Origin: Pseudomonas rhodesiae
GTDB lineage: Bacteria > Pseudomonadota > Gammaproteobacteria > Pseudomonadales > Pseudomonadaceae
Assembly: GCF_007858255.1 (NCBI RefSeq)
Contig: NZ_VFEU01000003.1
Location: 372,001 to 436,000, forward strand
Direction of reading: 5' to 3'
Length of the DNA stretch: 64,000 nucleotides
Below the pieces are notes generated by a model. That model did not search any database, had not been told where the DNA came from, and saw only the letters and a program-made list of their open reading frames with translations. Shown piece after piece: positions 34,192 to 45,700 of this stretch. How positions within the stretch are numbered: position 1 is the first letter of the stretch; the number at the start of each line of letters is the position of its first letter. Made by a program: the position numbers and the translations under genes.

Positions 34192-37100
34192 ATGGATCAA
34201 TCGACTATGGGCGCGTTATGGCACACCGATTCACCTCCCGCTGCGGTTGCCACCGACAGTGCGGTTGAACCGCCATTGCCCGAAAAGCCGCGCAAACCCC
34301 GCTACGCCTGGAGGATGTTCTGGCTGTTGCTGTTGATCGGCAGCGTCATTGCCGGCGTGGCGGCGCGCCGCGAGATGCTCACCTCCCATTGGCAGGCCCG
34401 CACCTTCAGTCGCCTGGCGCAGACCTTGACCTACGACGTGCAACCCGGCCCCAGCGACGCCATCGTCTATCCCGGCGACGGCCCGTTCGATAAACGCCTG
34501 GGTTACAGCGCGTTGGATGAGTTTCTACCGCGCCTGCTCAAACGCGACTACCTGATCCAGCGCCAGGCCCGGTTCTCTGCGGCGCTGATGGCCTACACCG
34601 AGCACGACCTGTTCGTGCCCTACGCGGAAAAAATCCAAGCCGGGCTGACCATCAGCGATTGCCGCGCCACGCCGCTGTACACCTTCATGTACCCACAGCA
34701 GGCCTATCGGGATTTTGGCGCGATTCCACCGGTGGTGGTCAACAGCCTGCTGTTTATCGAGAACCGCGATCTACTCGCCGCCGACCAGCCGCTGGCCAAC
34801 CCGGCGGTGGATTGGCCACGCTTCGCCAAGGCCGCCTGGTCGCAAGTGGCGAAGGTATTGCACCTGCCCGGCCAGACCGCCGGCGGCAGTACCCTGGCCA
34901 CGCAGTTGGAAAAATACCGCCACTCGCCGGATGGCCTGACGTTGTCGGGCAGCGAGAAGATCCGCCAGATGATTTCCGCCAGCGTGCGCGCCTATCAGGA
35001 CGGCCCGCAGACCTTGCAGGCGCGCCAGCGCATCGTGCGTGACTACCTCAACAGCGTGCCGCTGTCCGCCGTGCCCGGTCACGGCGAAGTGCATGGGTTG
35101 GCCGAAGGCCTGCGGGTCTGGTTCGGCGCCGATTTCAACCGAACAAACGCCCTGCTCGCCGGCCACGAGCCGGACCTGCTCGGCCAACGTGGCCTGGCGC
35201 TGCGCGAGGTGCTGTCGCTGATGATCGCCCAGCGGCGCCCGTCGTTTTACCTGACCCGAGGCCACGACGAACTGGCCAGCCTGACCGACAGCCATATCCG
35301 CCTGCTCGCACAAAACCAGGTGATCGACGCGGCCCTGGCCGACGCGGCCCTGGCCAGCAAGGTGCATTATCGCGATTGGCTGCAACAACCGACGATCCAA
35401 CCGATCGACACCAACAAAGGCATCAGTGTCGCCCGCAGCCGCCTCGCGGCATTGCTCAATCGCCCGCTCTACGACCTTGACCGCCTGGACCTGGCCGCCA
35501 CCAGTACCTTGCAAAGCGACCTGCAAACCCAGGCCACCGACTACCTCAAGCGCCTGGCGGACCCGGCCTTCGCCGCGCAATTGGGCCTGCTGGGGCCGCG
35601 CCTGCTGACCTCCGCCAGCACCGCGCAAGTGCGCTACAGCTTCAACCTCTATGAGATGACCGCCGACGGTGCCCGGGTGCGGGTGCAGACCGACAGCACC
35701 GACCAACCCTTCGACATCAACGAAGGCAGCAAACTGGAACTGGGCTCCACCGCCAAGCTGCGAGTGCTCACCACCTACCTGCAAATCATCAGCGAGTTGC
35801 ATGACCGCTATGCCGGCCAGACGCCCGCCGCCTTGAAGAAAGTGCCGGTGGACGAGCAGGATCGCCTATCGCGCTGGGCCCTGGATTACCTGGCACAAAA
35901 CACCGATCCAAGCCTGCCGAAAATGCTCAGTGCGGCCCTCGACCGGCAGTACTCGGCCAGCCCCGGCGAACGTTTTTTCACCGGTGGCGGCCTGCATCGT
36001 TTTCATAACTTTCGCGCTGAGGACAACGGGCGCAACCCGACCTTGCGCGAGTCCCTGCGCGAGTCGATCAACCTGCCCTTCATCCGTTTGATGCGCGACC
36101 TGGTGCGCTACAGCACCTACCAGGCCCCCGGCAACAGCGCCGCGTTGCTCAAAGACGACAGCGACCCGCGTCGCCAGGAATACCTGGCCCAGTTCGCTGA
36201 CCGCGAGGGCACCACCTACCTGTTGCGTTTCTGGAAGAAGTACCGCAACAAAGACACCCAAGCGCGCCTCGATACGTTTCTGGACAGCCTCCACCCCACC
36301 GCGATCCGCCTGGCCGCCGTACACCGCTACCTGTTGCCCCAGGCCAGCCAGGCGAGTTTCAACCGGTTTGTACGAGCGCACCTGACCCCGTCCGGCACCG
36401 CCACAACACTCAGCGACGAACGCCTGGTCAAGCTCTACACCGACTACGGCCCCGGTGCCTACGACTTGCCGGACCAAGGCTATATCGCCAAAGTCCACCC
36501 GTTGGACCTGTGGCTGCTCGGCTACCTGCTCAACCACCCTGACGCGACCTTTGCCCAGGCCGTGGCCGCCAGCGAGCACGAACGCCAGGAAGTCTACGGC
36601 TGGCTGTTCAAGAGCCGGCACAAGAGCGCGCGCGACAGCCGCATTCGCACCATGCTGGAGGTCGAGGCCTTCCTGGATATTCATGAGCGCTGGAAAAAAG
36701 TCGGCTACCCCTTCGATCACTTGGTGCCGTCGCTGGCCACGGCCATCGGCAGTTCCGGTGATCGCCCGGCGGCGCTGGCCGAACTGGTGGGGATCATCCT
36801 CAACGACGGCGTGCGCGAGCCGACCCTGCGCATCGACAGCCTGCACTTTGCCGCCGGCACCCCCTATGAAACGCACCTGATCAATAACCCCGACAAAGCC
36901 AAGCGCGTGATGCCCAGCGAAGTGGCCACAGCGTTGCGCGAAGCCCTGTCGCAGGTGGTGGATGCCGGCACCGCCAAACGCGTGTCCGGCAGTTTCAAAC
37001 TCAGCGACGGCACGCCGTTGATCATGGGCGGCAAGACTGGCACCGGCGACAATCGCATTGAGGCCATCGGTGCCGGCGGGCGGGTGCTCAGTTCCAAATC

Positions 37101-37308
37101 GATCAACCGCACGGCCACCTTCGTGTTCTATATCGGTGAGCATCATTTCGGCACTCTCACCGCGTTCGTACCCGGCAGTTCGGCGCAGAATTTCACCTTC
37201 ACCTCGGCATTGCCGGTGCAGGTGCTCAAAGGCATGGCGCCGCTGTTGACGCCCTATTTGCAACCCGGCGAACAGACCCTGTGCCAAGCCCCCGACAACG
37301 GGCGTTAG
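34192..37308 (+). CDS. atypical class A penicillin-binding protein (transglycosylase-transpeptidase)
   Basis: 1038 residues: cytoplasmic tail 1-40, TM 41-60 (MFWLLLLIGSVIAGVAA), GT51 domain about 170-300, transpeptidase about 480-1000. GT51: catalytic Glu190 in LLFIENRDLL and GGSTLATQLEKY. The third GT motif reads SEKIRQ, so the second catalytic Glu of RKxxE appears as Gln259. Transpeptidase motifs are complete: SxxK as S519-T-A-K522, SIN (625-627), K948-T-G. It is longer than E. coli PBP1A/1B, with an insertion between SxxK and KTG. It should build or remodel peptidoglycan in the periplasm. Flanked by toxin-like genes, not by division or wall genes. Confidence 0.85.
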   Translation: MDQSTMGALWHTDSPPAAVATDSAVEPPLPEKPRKPRYAWRMFWLLLLIGSVIAGVAARREMLTSHWQARTFSRLAQTLTYDVQPGPSDAIVYPGDGPFDKRLGYSALDEFLPRLLKRDYLIQRQARFSAALMAYTEHDLFVPYAEKIQAGLTISDCRATPLYTFMYPQQAYRDFGAIPPVVVNSLLFIENRDLLAADQPLANPAVDWPRFAKAAWSQVAKVLHLPGQTAGGSTLATQLEKYRHSPDGLTLSGSEKIRQMISASVRAYQDGPQTLQARQRIVRDYLNSVPLSAVPGHGEVHGLAEGLRVWFGADFNRTNALLAGHEPDLLGQRGLALREVLSLMIAQRRPSFYLTRGHDELASLTDSHIRLLAQNQVIDAALADAALASKVHYRDWLQQPTIQPIDTNKGISVARSRLAALLNRPLYDLDRLDLAATSTLQSDLQTQATDYLKRLADPAFAAQLGLLGPRLLTSASTAQVRYSFNLYEMTADGARVRVQTDSTDQPFDINEGSKLELGSTAKLRVLTTYLQIISELHDRYAGQTPAALKKVPVDEQDRLSRWALDYLAQNTDPSLPKMLSAALDRQYSASPGERFFTGGGLHRFHNFRAEDNGRNPTLRESLRESINLPFIRLMRDLVRYSTYQAPGNSAALLKDDSDPRRQEYLAQFADREGTTYLLRFWKKYRNKDTQARLDTFLDSLHPTAIRLAAVHRYLLPQASQASFNRFVRAHLTPSGTATTLSDERLVKLYTDYGPGAYDLPDQGYIAKVHPLDLWLLGYLLNHPDATFAQAVAASEHERQEVYGWLFKSRHKSARDSRIRTMLEVEAFLDIHERWKKVGYPFDHLVPSLATAIGSSGDRPAALAELVGIILNDGVREPTLRIDSLHFAAGTPYETHLINNPDKAKRVMPSEVATALREALSQVVDAGTAKRVSGSFKLSDGTPLIMGGKTGTGDNRIEAIGAGGRVLSSKSINRTATFVFYIGEHHFGTLTAFVPGSSAQNFTFTSALPVQVLKGMAPLLTPYLQPGEQTLCQAPDNGR

Positions 37309-37442
37309 TTATCTATAACTTGCATTCAAATAACCCATTAACTTCACACTCAATGGATTAATAAGCTTCAGCATTTTGAACTTTTACGGCAATTCTCAAA
37401 GCATGAAACTAGCGACTCGAACCCATTAAAGAGTCTTTGTTC

Positions 37443-40400
37443 ATGCCCGAACTTCTTCCACCTGAAACTACGCGCAGCACCTATAAAGGCCCGCACTACG
37501 GGTTGATCAAAAAAACCATTCCAGACTGGATCACCTCCAGCACGCCGGCAAGGCTCGGCCAACTGAACACCGCCACTCTGACGCGGCCGGCCGGGCTCGC
37601 CGGCCTGACCTCGGCGCAGCATCAAGCCCTGCAGGAGGCCAATGCCGACGGCTGGCGCACGCAGAACCAAGTGGACCGGCTGTTAAGCGATATCCAGGAT
37701 GTCTACGCCTTCGCCGAACCGCGCTTGAAAAAAGCCATCCAGGATAAATACGGCCTCGACCTGAATGTGCAGACCACGTTTCTTTATTTATATATTCCGG
37801 TTGCAACGCCGTGGTACGTCATTGATTTTTCCAACGGCGTGACCACCCGCAAAGTTTCATTACTGGATGCCGCCCTGCATAACTTCGCCAAACGCGAAAC
37901 ATTTGATATCAACTCTTGCTATATCACTCAACCCGACTATCGCGGCCACTTCGCCGTGCTGCCGTTGGACACTACGATGTCGATCCAACAGTTCAAGGCC
38001 CTGTGCCGTGAGCTGGACCTCGGCGCCCACTACCAACGCTACTTGAACGAGCGCCTGCTGCCTGAAGCCACGGCGGCGCGGACCGAATTGCAGCACCAGG
38101 TGATCGCCAGCCAAAAAGCTGCCCTCAAGGTCGCCGCTCACTTGGCCAGCATCCCCACTGTCGCGCAACAGCCCGCCGACTTGAGCATGGCCGGCTTCCA
38201 CCTGCTGATGCGCACGTTGCGCGGTGATCGTGGCGTGATGCAGTTCTATCAATTGAGCATTCTGGACGTGTCATTGAGCGGCATTCTGCTGATCGCCGCG
38301 GACCTGGAGCGGGTATCCAGCACCTCGAAGTTGATCGCCTATATCCCCCATGACCCCGAAAGCCCGGTCAAAGAATACGACTCCAGCCTCGCCTTCATGC
38401 AGGACCTGACGCGCAAACTGCAAACCAACGCGCCGATCCCGTCGCGCCAGCAACAGACCTACCAGCAGTTCTTCAGCCAGTTTGTCGATCACACTCAACG
38501 CGGGCATTTTTTTGCCAACCTGAGCCAGCGGCTGTGCCGCGTCCAATGGCATCAGTACAGCCCCTTGGACCCTCGCCCCAGCTGGCGCGAAACGCCACTG
38601 ACCGCCCCCCGCCTACAGTTTTCCGCGACCCCGATCAGGGGCGACCTGTGGCAATTTCTCTACCAGCAGTCGCTCAACAAGATCCTCAACGACGGGCGCG
38701 CCATTGCGGTCTCCACCGCCGACGCCGACACCCACGCGCGCTGGGCCTGGTGGGATAACTTCACCCGCCTGTTATCGGATATTTTCAATGTCGCTCTGAT
38801 GGTGGTCACGCCGTTCGTGCCTTACCTGGGCGAACTGATGCTGGCCTACACCGTGTTCCAACTCACCTATGATGCGGTCGAAGGCGCAGTGGATTTGAGC
38901 GAAGGCCAATTCAGAGAGGCCGGCGAACACCTGCTCACCGTCACCAACGACCTGGTACAAGTGGCCGCCTTCGCCATCGGCGGCAAAGTGGTGGGTGCGT
39001 TCAAGCGCTCGCCGTTTATCGACGGTTTGCAACCCGTGCAGGTGGGCGACCGACCGCGCTTGTGGAACCCGGATCTGGCGCCCTACGCCCGCCCCGCGTT
39101 GCAGTTGCCGGCCGACGCACAGCCCGATGCCCTCGGACTGCATGGGCACCGCGAGCAGAAAGTCCTGCGCCTGGAGGGTCAGCACTATGTCGTCGAGCAG
39201 GATGAAGCCAGCGGCACCTATCGCATCAAACACCCCAGCCGCGCCGAGGCCTACGCCCCCAAGCTCGTTCATAACGAGCACGGCGCGTGGTATCACGAAG
39301 GCGAGGACCCGCTGACCTGGGACAGCCACAGGCTGCGCAGCCGCCTTGGCCCGGTGGTGCAAGGGTTCGACGCGACCCAGCTGGAACAGGCCTGCGAGAC
39401 CAGCGCCACCCGCGATGCAGACTTGCGCATGATGTACGCCGACCGCGACAGCCCGCCGCCGCTGTTGGTCGACAGCCTCAGGCGAATAAGGCTGCGGGCG
39501 CAGGTCGACCGCGCACCGGCCCAGGTGCGCGCCGGCACCGCCGCCAAGCTACCGGACAACTGGGCCGCGCAAACCACCAGCGAGCTACCCGGTTGGCCGC
39601 CGAACAAGGCCATCGCCGTGTTTATCAACGATGATTTGAGCGGGCACGCCCTCACCTACGGCGCAGCCACAGCCAGCGATGCCGACACCTTGAACATCAG
39701 CCATCGCGAGGTAAGCGCCGGCCAATTGCCCGAACGCCTCGCTACGTTCTTGAGCGACAGCGAGTTCGCCGGCCTGTTGCCCGCCCCGGTCGGGCCTACG
39801 TCTGCCGCGCGCATCCAGGCCCTGCGCGGGTTACTGGCGGATAAAGTGGCGCGGGAAAAAACCGCCGTGTTCAACCATCTCTACAGCACCACGGAAGTGG
39901 CCGAAACCGCCCCTGGCGAGCTGATTCAACAACAGTTCCCGCAGTTGCCGAAAAACCTGGTGGCCAATCTGTTGCTGCGCACCTCGCCCGATGAGTTGGA
40001 AACGCTGAACACGCAGCGGCAGATCCCTCTGCGCCTGAAAAACCTGGCAAGGGCGCTGGCCAACGAAGTGCGCGCCAGCCACGCAAGCGAGGGGCTCTAC
40101 GATGACGCGTTGCTGACCCCGGACACCGAACGCATGGTGCTCAATATCCTGCGCCAGCACACCGACGCACTGAGCGACTTAAGCATCGCCATTCACGAAC
40201 AGACCGCCCAGGGCCAGGTGCGCTGCCAGGTCGGCGCCGCCGAGGCCGCCACGAGGAAAATCCTGCTGCACACAGGCCCTGGGCAGTACCAGATCCACGA
40301 TATGAGCAGCGCTGCGCCGCAACCGCAGTTCAGCTTGTACGAAGCCCTGATCTGGCTGCTACCGCCGGGCAAGATCGACTATGTGGCCGGCCAGGGCGCG

Positions 40401-42551
40401 ATTTTCAAAGCCTGGCTCAAAGAACAACTGGAACCCTTGAGCAACCGTCGCACGCTGCTGCAAGCCCCCACACGGCGTCAGGTGGATGAGCGCGCCGCCC
40501 AGTCGCTGTTGCAAAAGCCCATGTTCGACGCCTTTCGCCGCCTGTTTCGGCGCGAACCGCCACAACCGCCGACGCTCAAGGAAACCCTGGTCAGGTTATG
40601 CCCAAGTTTGAGCACCGAGCAGATCGAAGAAGTGACACCGCACCTGAAAACCCCGGAAGCGGAGCAACTGCTCAACACCCTGGAAATCGACCGCGCGGTG
40701 CTGGACACAGAGCTGGAGAACTTCCGCAAGCAGAAGCCCAGCCTGACCAAGGCCAGCGCCACGCTGGTGGCCAACGAAATGCTGATGCGCGGCCACATCA
40801 TCAAGGAACTAAAAAACTGCTGGGAACAAGGCGCCTATCAACGCCTGCTGCCTGCGCAGGCACGCTCCGGCGGTACGCGGCTGGACCTGAGCGAACTGAC
40901 CCTGGGGCGCTATATCGCCAGCCTGGAGCCTCTGCGGGCGGACTTCAGCCATGTCACGCGCTTGAATGTCAGCGGCACACGCCTGGGGGATCGGGACACC
41001 GACTTCCTCGACAATTTCCCCAATCTGCGCAGCCTTGACCTGTCCGACAACAACCTCGCCGGCCTGCCGTCACAGCTGCCCAATATCAAGTTCCTGGCCA
41101 AACTGAACCTGAGCAATAACCCCATCGCCTGGCGCCCCAGCGACTACGCGATCCTTGAACGCTGCCAGCTTCTGCGCTCGTTGAACCTGGAAGGCAATAC
41201 GCAGCTGCGCGTGGCTCCGGACCTCAGCCACTTGCCTGAGCTGCGCCGCATGGTGTTGCGGCGAACCAGTATCAGCGCCTGGCCGGCGGGGCTGGACAGC
41301 CCGAAACGGGTCACGCCGGAACTGGACTTGAGCAACACCAACGTGCGCACCGTGCCTGAGTTCGCCTCGGATTCGTCGGCGGCGCGCATCGTGGCCAACA
41401 GTTGGCTGGACCGTACCAAGCTCGAACGACTCGACGAAGACCGTTTTGTCAGCTATCGCCGCGCCCAAGGCATCGACCCCTATCGCACCCGCCCGGTCGG
41501 CGATAAAGCCAACCGGGACTACTGGACAAGCGGCCTGGAAGGCGAGGATCTGGAAACGGCCAAGGAGGTCTGGGACGAGGTCGAAAAAGAGCACGGTTCC
41601 CAGGGCTTGTTCGACGTGCTCCATCTGCTGCAACCGCCGGAGCGCTTTCAAACCCAGGAGGATGCGCGGTTGTTCCGCCAGGGCCGGGAAGACCTGTCCA
41701 TACGCGTATGGCAGGTGCTGTTTGCCGTGGACGAGAACCCCCAGTTCCGCGAGCGCATATTCAGCCTGGCCGGCGCGCCCGCCAATTGCGCCGATGCCGG
41801 TGCGCAGATCTTCAACCGCATCGGTGTCGAGACGCTGTTGGAAAACATCCTCAAAGACCAAAGCGCCGCAGGCCTGGCCAGCCGCGAGAGCCGCCTGGCG
41901 ACGTTGGCCAAACAATCCTGGCGCCTGGATCAGGTCAACGAGCGCGCGCGTGCCGAAATCAAATATCGCACCGACCCGATCAGCCAAGGAGGGCTGGGAC
42001 AAGCCTTCGGCAGTGGAGATAACCAGGTGGACGACGTGCAGGTGTACCTGGCCTACCAGACCGGGCTCAAGGCGCGACTCGACCTGCCGTGGCTGTCCGA
42101 ACATATGGTCTACCGCAACACCGCCAGGGTCACGGAAACCCACCTCAGCCGCGCCGCTCGCTACATTGCCCATCAGGAGCGCGGTAACGGTCTGGTCGAC
42201 GGCATGCTTGAGCAACCGTTCTGGAACGAGTACCTGCAAGAAAAATACGTTGAGTCGTTCAACCAAGCCTTGGAACAACGTGCCGAGGCCGGCAGCCAAC
42301 TGGAGGACTTGCTGGAAGCGCACCGCGAGTGGGTGAGCCCGTCCGTGAGCGTCGAGCGCAAGGCTACGCTGCGCACGCAGCTGGTCAGCCTGGCCGACAC
42401 GTTGAACCTTGCGCAGGCCGAGGTGCTTGAGGAGCAGCCGCTGTCCGACGCGACGGTGAATACCTTCTACGAGCATATCCAGCGCGACTACCGAGATCTG
42501 GCACGCCGCCTGACCCGCCAGGCCTTAGAAATCGCAGCGCAAACATCCTGA
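37443..42551 (+). CDS. toxin-domain/LRR/NEL-type E3 ubiquitin ligase-like protein 1
   Basis: 1702 residues from ATG 37443. No signal peptide. The N-terminal part opens GPHYGLIKKTIPDWI and has a hydrophobic segment (about 450-480, VALMVVTPFVPYLGELMLAY), matching the dermonecrotic-toxin N-terminal family (DUF6543/PF20178). Leucine-rich repeats lie at about 1165-1300 (VTRLNVSGTRLG, LRSLDLSDNNLAGLPSQL, LAKLNLSNNPIAW). The C-terminus resembles the IpaH/SspH NEL domain, with a CxD motif ANCADAG, catalytic Cys1449. NEL proteins transfer ubiquitin in eukaryotic hosts after secretion. Preceded by a 134-bp AT-rich gap and followed by a hairpin. Confidence 0.82.
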   Translation: MPELLPPETTRSTYKGPHYGLIKKTIPDWITSSTPARLGQLNTATLTRPAGLAGLTSAQHQALQEANADGWRTQNQVDRLLSDIQDVYAFAEPRLKKAIQDKYGLDLNVQTTFLYLYIPVATPWYVIDFSNGVTTRKVSLLDAALHNFAKRETFDINSCYITQPDYRGHFAVLPLDTTMSIQQFKALCRELDLGAHYQRYLNERLLPEATAARTELQHQVIASQKAALKVAAHLASIPTVAQQPADLSMAGFHLLMRTLRGDRGVMQFYQLSILDVSLSGILLIAADLERVSSTSKLIAYIPHDPESPVKEYDSSLAFMQDLTRKLQTNAPIPSRQQQTYQQFFSQFVDHTQRGHFFANLSQRLCRVQWHQYSPLDPRPSWRETPLTAPRLQFSATPIRGDLWQFLYQQSLNKILNDGRAIAVSTADADTHARWAWWDNFTRLLSDIFNVALMVVTPFVPYLGELMLAYTVFQLTYDAVEGAVDLSEGQFREAGEHLLTVTNDLVQVAAFAIGGKVVGAFKRSPFIDGLQPVQVGDRPRLWNPDLAPYARPALQLPADAQPDALGLHGHREQKVLRLEGQHYVVEQDEASGTYRIKHPSRAEAYAPKLVHNEHGAWYHEGEDPLTWDSHRLRSRLGPVVQGFDATQLEQACETSATRDADLRMMYADRDSPPPLLVDSLRRIRLRAQVDRAPAQVRAGTAAKLPDNWAAQTTSELPGWPPNKAIAVFINDDLSGHALTYGAATASDADTLNISHREVSAGQLPERLATFLSDSEFAGLLPAPVGPTSAARIQALRGLLADKVAREKTAVFNHLYSTTEVAETAPGELIQQQFPQLPKNLVANLLLRTSPDELETLNTQRQIPLRLKNLARALANEVRASHASEGLYDDALLTPDTERMVLNILRQHTDALSDLSIAIHEQTAQGQVRCQVGAAEAATRKILLHTGPGQYQIHDMSSAAPQPQFSLYEALIWLLPPGKIDYVAGQGAIFKAWLKEQLEPLSNRRTLLQAPTRRQVDERAAQSLLQKPMFDAFRRLFRREPPQPPTLKETLVRLCPSLSTEQIEEVTPHLKTPEAEQLLNTLEIDRAVLDTELENFRKQKPSLTKASATLVANEMLMRGHIIKELKNCWEQGAYQRLLPAQARSGGTRLDLSELTLGRYIASLEPLRADFSHVTRLNVSGTRLGDRDTDFLDNFPNLRSLDLSDNNLAGLPSQLPNIKFLAKLNLSNNPIAWRPSDYAILERCQLLRSLNLEGNTQLRVAPDLSHLPELRRMVLRRTSISAWPAGLDSPKRVTPELDLSNTNVRTVPEFASDSSAARIVANSWLDRTKLERLDEDRFVSYRRAQGIDPYRTRPVGDKANRDYWTSGLEGEDLETAKEVWDEVEKEHGSQGLFDVLHLLQPPERFQTQEDARLFRQGREDLSIRVWQVLFAVDENPQFRERIFSLAGAPANCADAGAQIFNRIGVETLLENILKDQSAAGLASRESRLATLAKQSWRLDQVNERARAEIKYRTDPISQGGLGQAFGSGDNQVDDVQVYLAYQTGLKARLDLPWLSEHMVYRNTARVTETHLSRAARYIAHQERGNGLVDGMLEQPFWNEYLQEKYVESFNQALEQRAEAGSQLEDLLEAHREWVSPSVSVERKATLRTQLVSLADTLNLAQAEVLEEQPLSDATVNTFYEHIQRDYRDLARRLTRQALEIAAQTS

Positions 42552-42558
42552 AGCGTCC

Positions 42559-42585
42559 CCGCCCCTCGACAGTGGCGAGGGGCGG
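42559..42585. terminator. hairpin terminator between the two NEL genes
   Basis: A perfect 10-bp stem, CCGCCCCTCG and CGAGGGGCGG, with a 7-nt loop, lies 7 bp after the stop of the first NEL gene. It implies that the second NEL gene has its own promoter within 42586-42726. Confidence 0.65.
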
Positions 42586-42726
42586 TAGCCGGCTATTTTC
42601 GAGATGGATAATTTCGAAATCAAACGCCATCCCGTCGGGGTATCCAACCCGGTATTCGCGCTTATTCTCGCCCCCTGCCCTCATTAGACTCGAATGCCTC
42701 ATGAGCTGATTTCCAGGATTCATTGC

Positions 42727-45700
42727 ATGGCTGACATCCCCTTTACCCAAGCCTTTAAAGGGCTGCATTACGACTTCATCAACACTGCGCTTCCGCCCTG
42801 GCTGACCGCTACCCATCCACAACGCTTCAAAGCTTTACACCACGCTGCACGCCGCCACCCGATCCCTCCCACATCGCTACCGCGCCCCCTCAAGCAGGCA
42901 GTGGACGCGCACTGGCAAAACCTCAATGCGTTGGATGGGCAGTTTCAAGACTTGAACGATGTCTACGCCTACGCCGAGGCCAAACTGCGCACGGCGCTGG
43001 CCCAGGATTACGGCGACATCGATGTGAAAAATACCTTTCTGCGCACCTATGTCAGCGCCACCCAGGCCTGGTGGGTGATTGACGTGACCCAGGGTGTCAC
43101 CAGTCGCACCGTGTCGTTGCTGGACGCGGCGCTGCACAACTTTGCCGACAACGAGCAGTTTGTCGATTACGCGTTTCTCTCGCGCCCCGACGCACGGGGG
43201 CAACAACGCAGTCTGAGCTTCACCCACAAGGTCAGCGGCGCGGCGCTGACTGTCGAGGGGTTCAAACAACTGTGTCGCCGGCTGGATATCGGCGCGCAGT
43301 ATCAGGCCCAGCTCAAGAGAGCCCTGGGCTTCGAGCAGCGCAGCGTCGCCTATCGCGTGCGCCAGCACGTACTTGCCCAGCAGAAAAGCGGCTTGAGCGC
43401 GGCCGCGCAACTGGCCGCGCACAAGGGCGATATTCCGCGCAACGCCCTGGCACCGTTGCTGGCCCTGGCCGCCGGCCAACCCGCCGTCGAGTGGGAGGGC
43501 CAGCCGCTGCATTGCCACACCCTGGACATGATGAACACGCGGCTCACCGGCATCATCCTGCTGCATAGCCCGCCATCGCCGCCCACGCCGCTGACCCAGG
43601 TGATCGCCTATGTGCCGGACGACCCCGAACACCCGCTCAAGCACTACCCTTCACCTCAGGCCTTCATGGTTGAACTGACCCGCCAACTGCGCGACGTCGA
43701 GCACTATCAGGCCTTTTTCAGCCGTTTCGTCGCCCACGACCAACGCGGGTATTTCTTCGCCAACCTCAATGCGCGCCTGAGCCGCGTGCAGTGGCACCAC
43801 AAAGCGCGCACCGACAGCCAGCCCAGCTGGAAAGACACGCCGGTCGAGCACCCGCATCTGCAATTCAACGTGCAACGCTTCGAGCACGACTACCAGAACC
43901 GCTCGACCGTCTCCACGCAAAACGACCTGTGGAACTACTTGTATCGGGTGCGCTTGAACAAGATCGTCAACGATGCCCAAAGCCTCGCCGTCTCGACCCA
44001 TCGCGTCGATCGCATGGCGCGTTGGGCATGGTGGGACAATCTGGAAAAAATCTTTTCCGACCTCCTGAATGTCGCGGTGCAAATCCTCACGCCTTTCATA
44101 CCCGGGCTGGGTGAACTGATGCTCGCGTACACCGCTTATCAACTGACCGACGAGGTCTTCGAAGGCATCGTGGACTGGGCCGAGGGCCAGGCGCGGGAGG
44201 CCGTGGAGCATATGTTTGGGGTGGCGCAGAACCTGCTGCAGCTCGGCACGTTCGCCGCCGGTGCGCAGGTCGCGCAACCGTTGCACCTGAAGCTGTCGGC
44301 CTTTGTAGAGGGCCTCAAAGCCGTGCAACTGCCCGACGGTCGCACGCGCTTGTGGAACCCGCAGATCAGCCCTTATGCCGATCCCTCACTGCAACTGCCG
44401 GCGCAAGCCCGCGCCGAGCCGTCAGGGCTGCACCGGCACCAGGGGCAAGCACTGCTCAGACGCGATGGCGAGCACTTTCGGGTGCGCTATGACGCCGAGC
44501 GCGACGAACATCGCATCGTGCATCCGCGCCGACCCGACGCCTATCAACCCAGGGTGCAGCTCAAGCGCGACGGCATCGTGCTGCACGAGGCGGAACACCC
44601 CCAGACCTGGGACCGTTCAACCTTGCTGCGTCGCCTCGGGCGACCGGTAGAAGGTTTGAGCGATACACAACTGGAGCGTATCCGCCGCATCAGCGGTTGC
44701 GACGACGACCTGCTGCGCGGCATCTACCACCACGACCAGCCGCTGCCGCCCCTGCTGGAAGACACCCTCAACCGCTTCGACGCCTATGCCAGTGCCAGCC
44801 GCTCCAGCGACAGCATTCGCGTCGGGCAGCCACTGGACCCGGCCTCGGCGTGGTTCGAGCAGACGGTTACCGAACTGCCCGGCTGGCCGGCGAATAAAAC
44901 CTTGCAGGTGTATCTACGCGCCGACCTCACCGGCGCCTCTCACCACTACGGCAATCCCGACGCCGCGCCCGCCGACACTCTGAAGATGAGCCTGGCACAA
45001 GTGATGTCTGGCACACTGCCGGAGCGGGTTCTGGCATTTCTCGATGAACCCCAGACCGAGGCGCTGCTGGGCCAACATCTGCCGAAACCCCAACGGCTCC
45101 AACACCTGCGCAACCTGCTGGCCGATTACGTCAGCCAGCAGGCGCCCGACATTGGCCCCTATATGCACCGTTTGCGCGAGCTGTCCGACGAGCCGCGCAC
45201 GCGCCTGTTGCGTGAGCACTTCCCGCGTTTGGAGAGCCACGCCATCGACGCGCTACTCAGCAGCGCCAACAGCGACGAACTGCGGGTGATGGATGAGCAC
45301 CAGCGCGTGCCGCTGCGCCTGAAAAACCTCGCCGGCGAACTGGATTTCGTCGCCCGCACCACCCATGCCTACGAGGGTTTCTATTTTCCCTGGCAGCAAA
45401 CCCCGGACAGCGAACGCATGGTGCTCAACACCCTCAAGCATCACAGCGATGCCTTCGCCGACCTGCACCTGCAAGTTCGCGAACGCACGGCCGATGGGCC
45501 GTTGCGCTGCGAGGCGGGCCCCATGGACGCCCAGGTGCGTCGCACGCTGATCCGCAAGGGCAACCATGGCTATGAAGTGCTCGACGATCAGTTAAAGCAT
45601 CTGCACGGCCCGGACACGCTGTACGAGTCGATCCTCCGGGCCCTGCCCGATCCCACCCGGCACGCTTTGGGCTACAGCACCGGCCAGGGCACCGCGCTGC

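Noticed and set aside
35866..37287. 473-residue minus-strand frame opposite the PBP gene
   Set aside because: Antisense shadow; the plus strand has SxxK, SxN and KTG in order.
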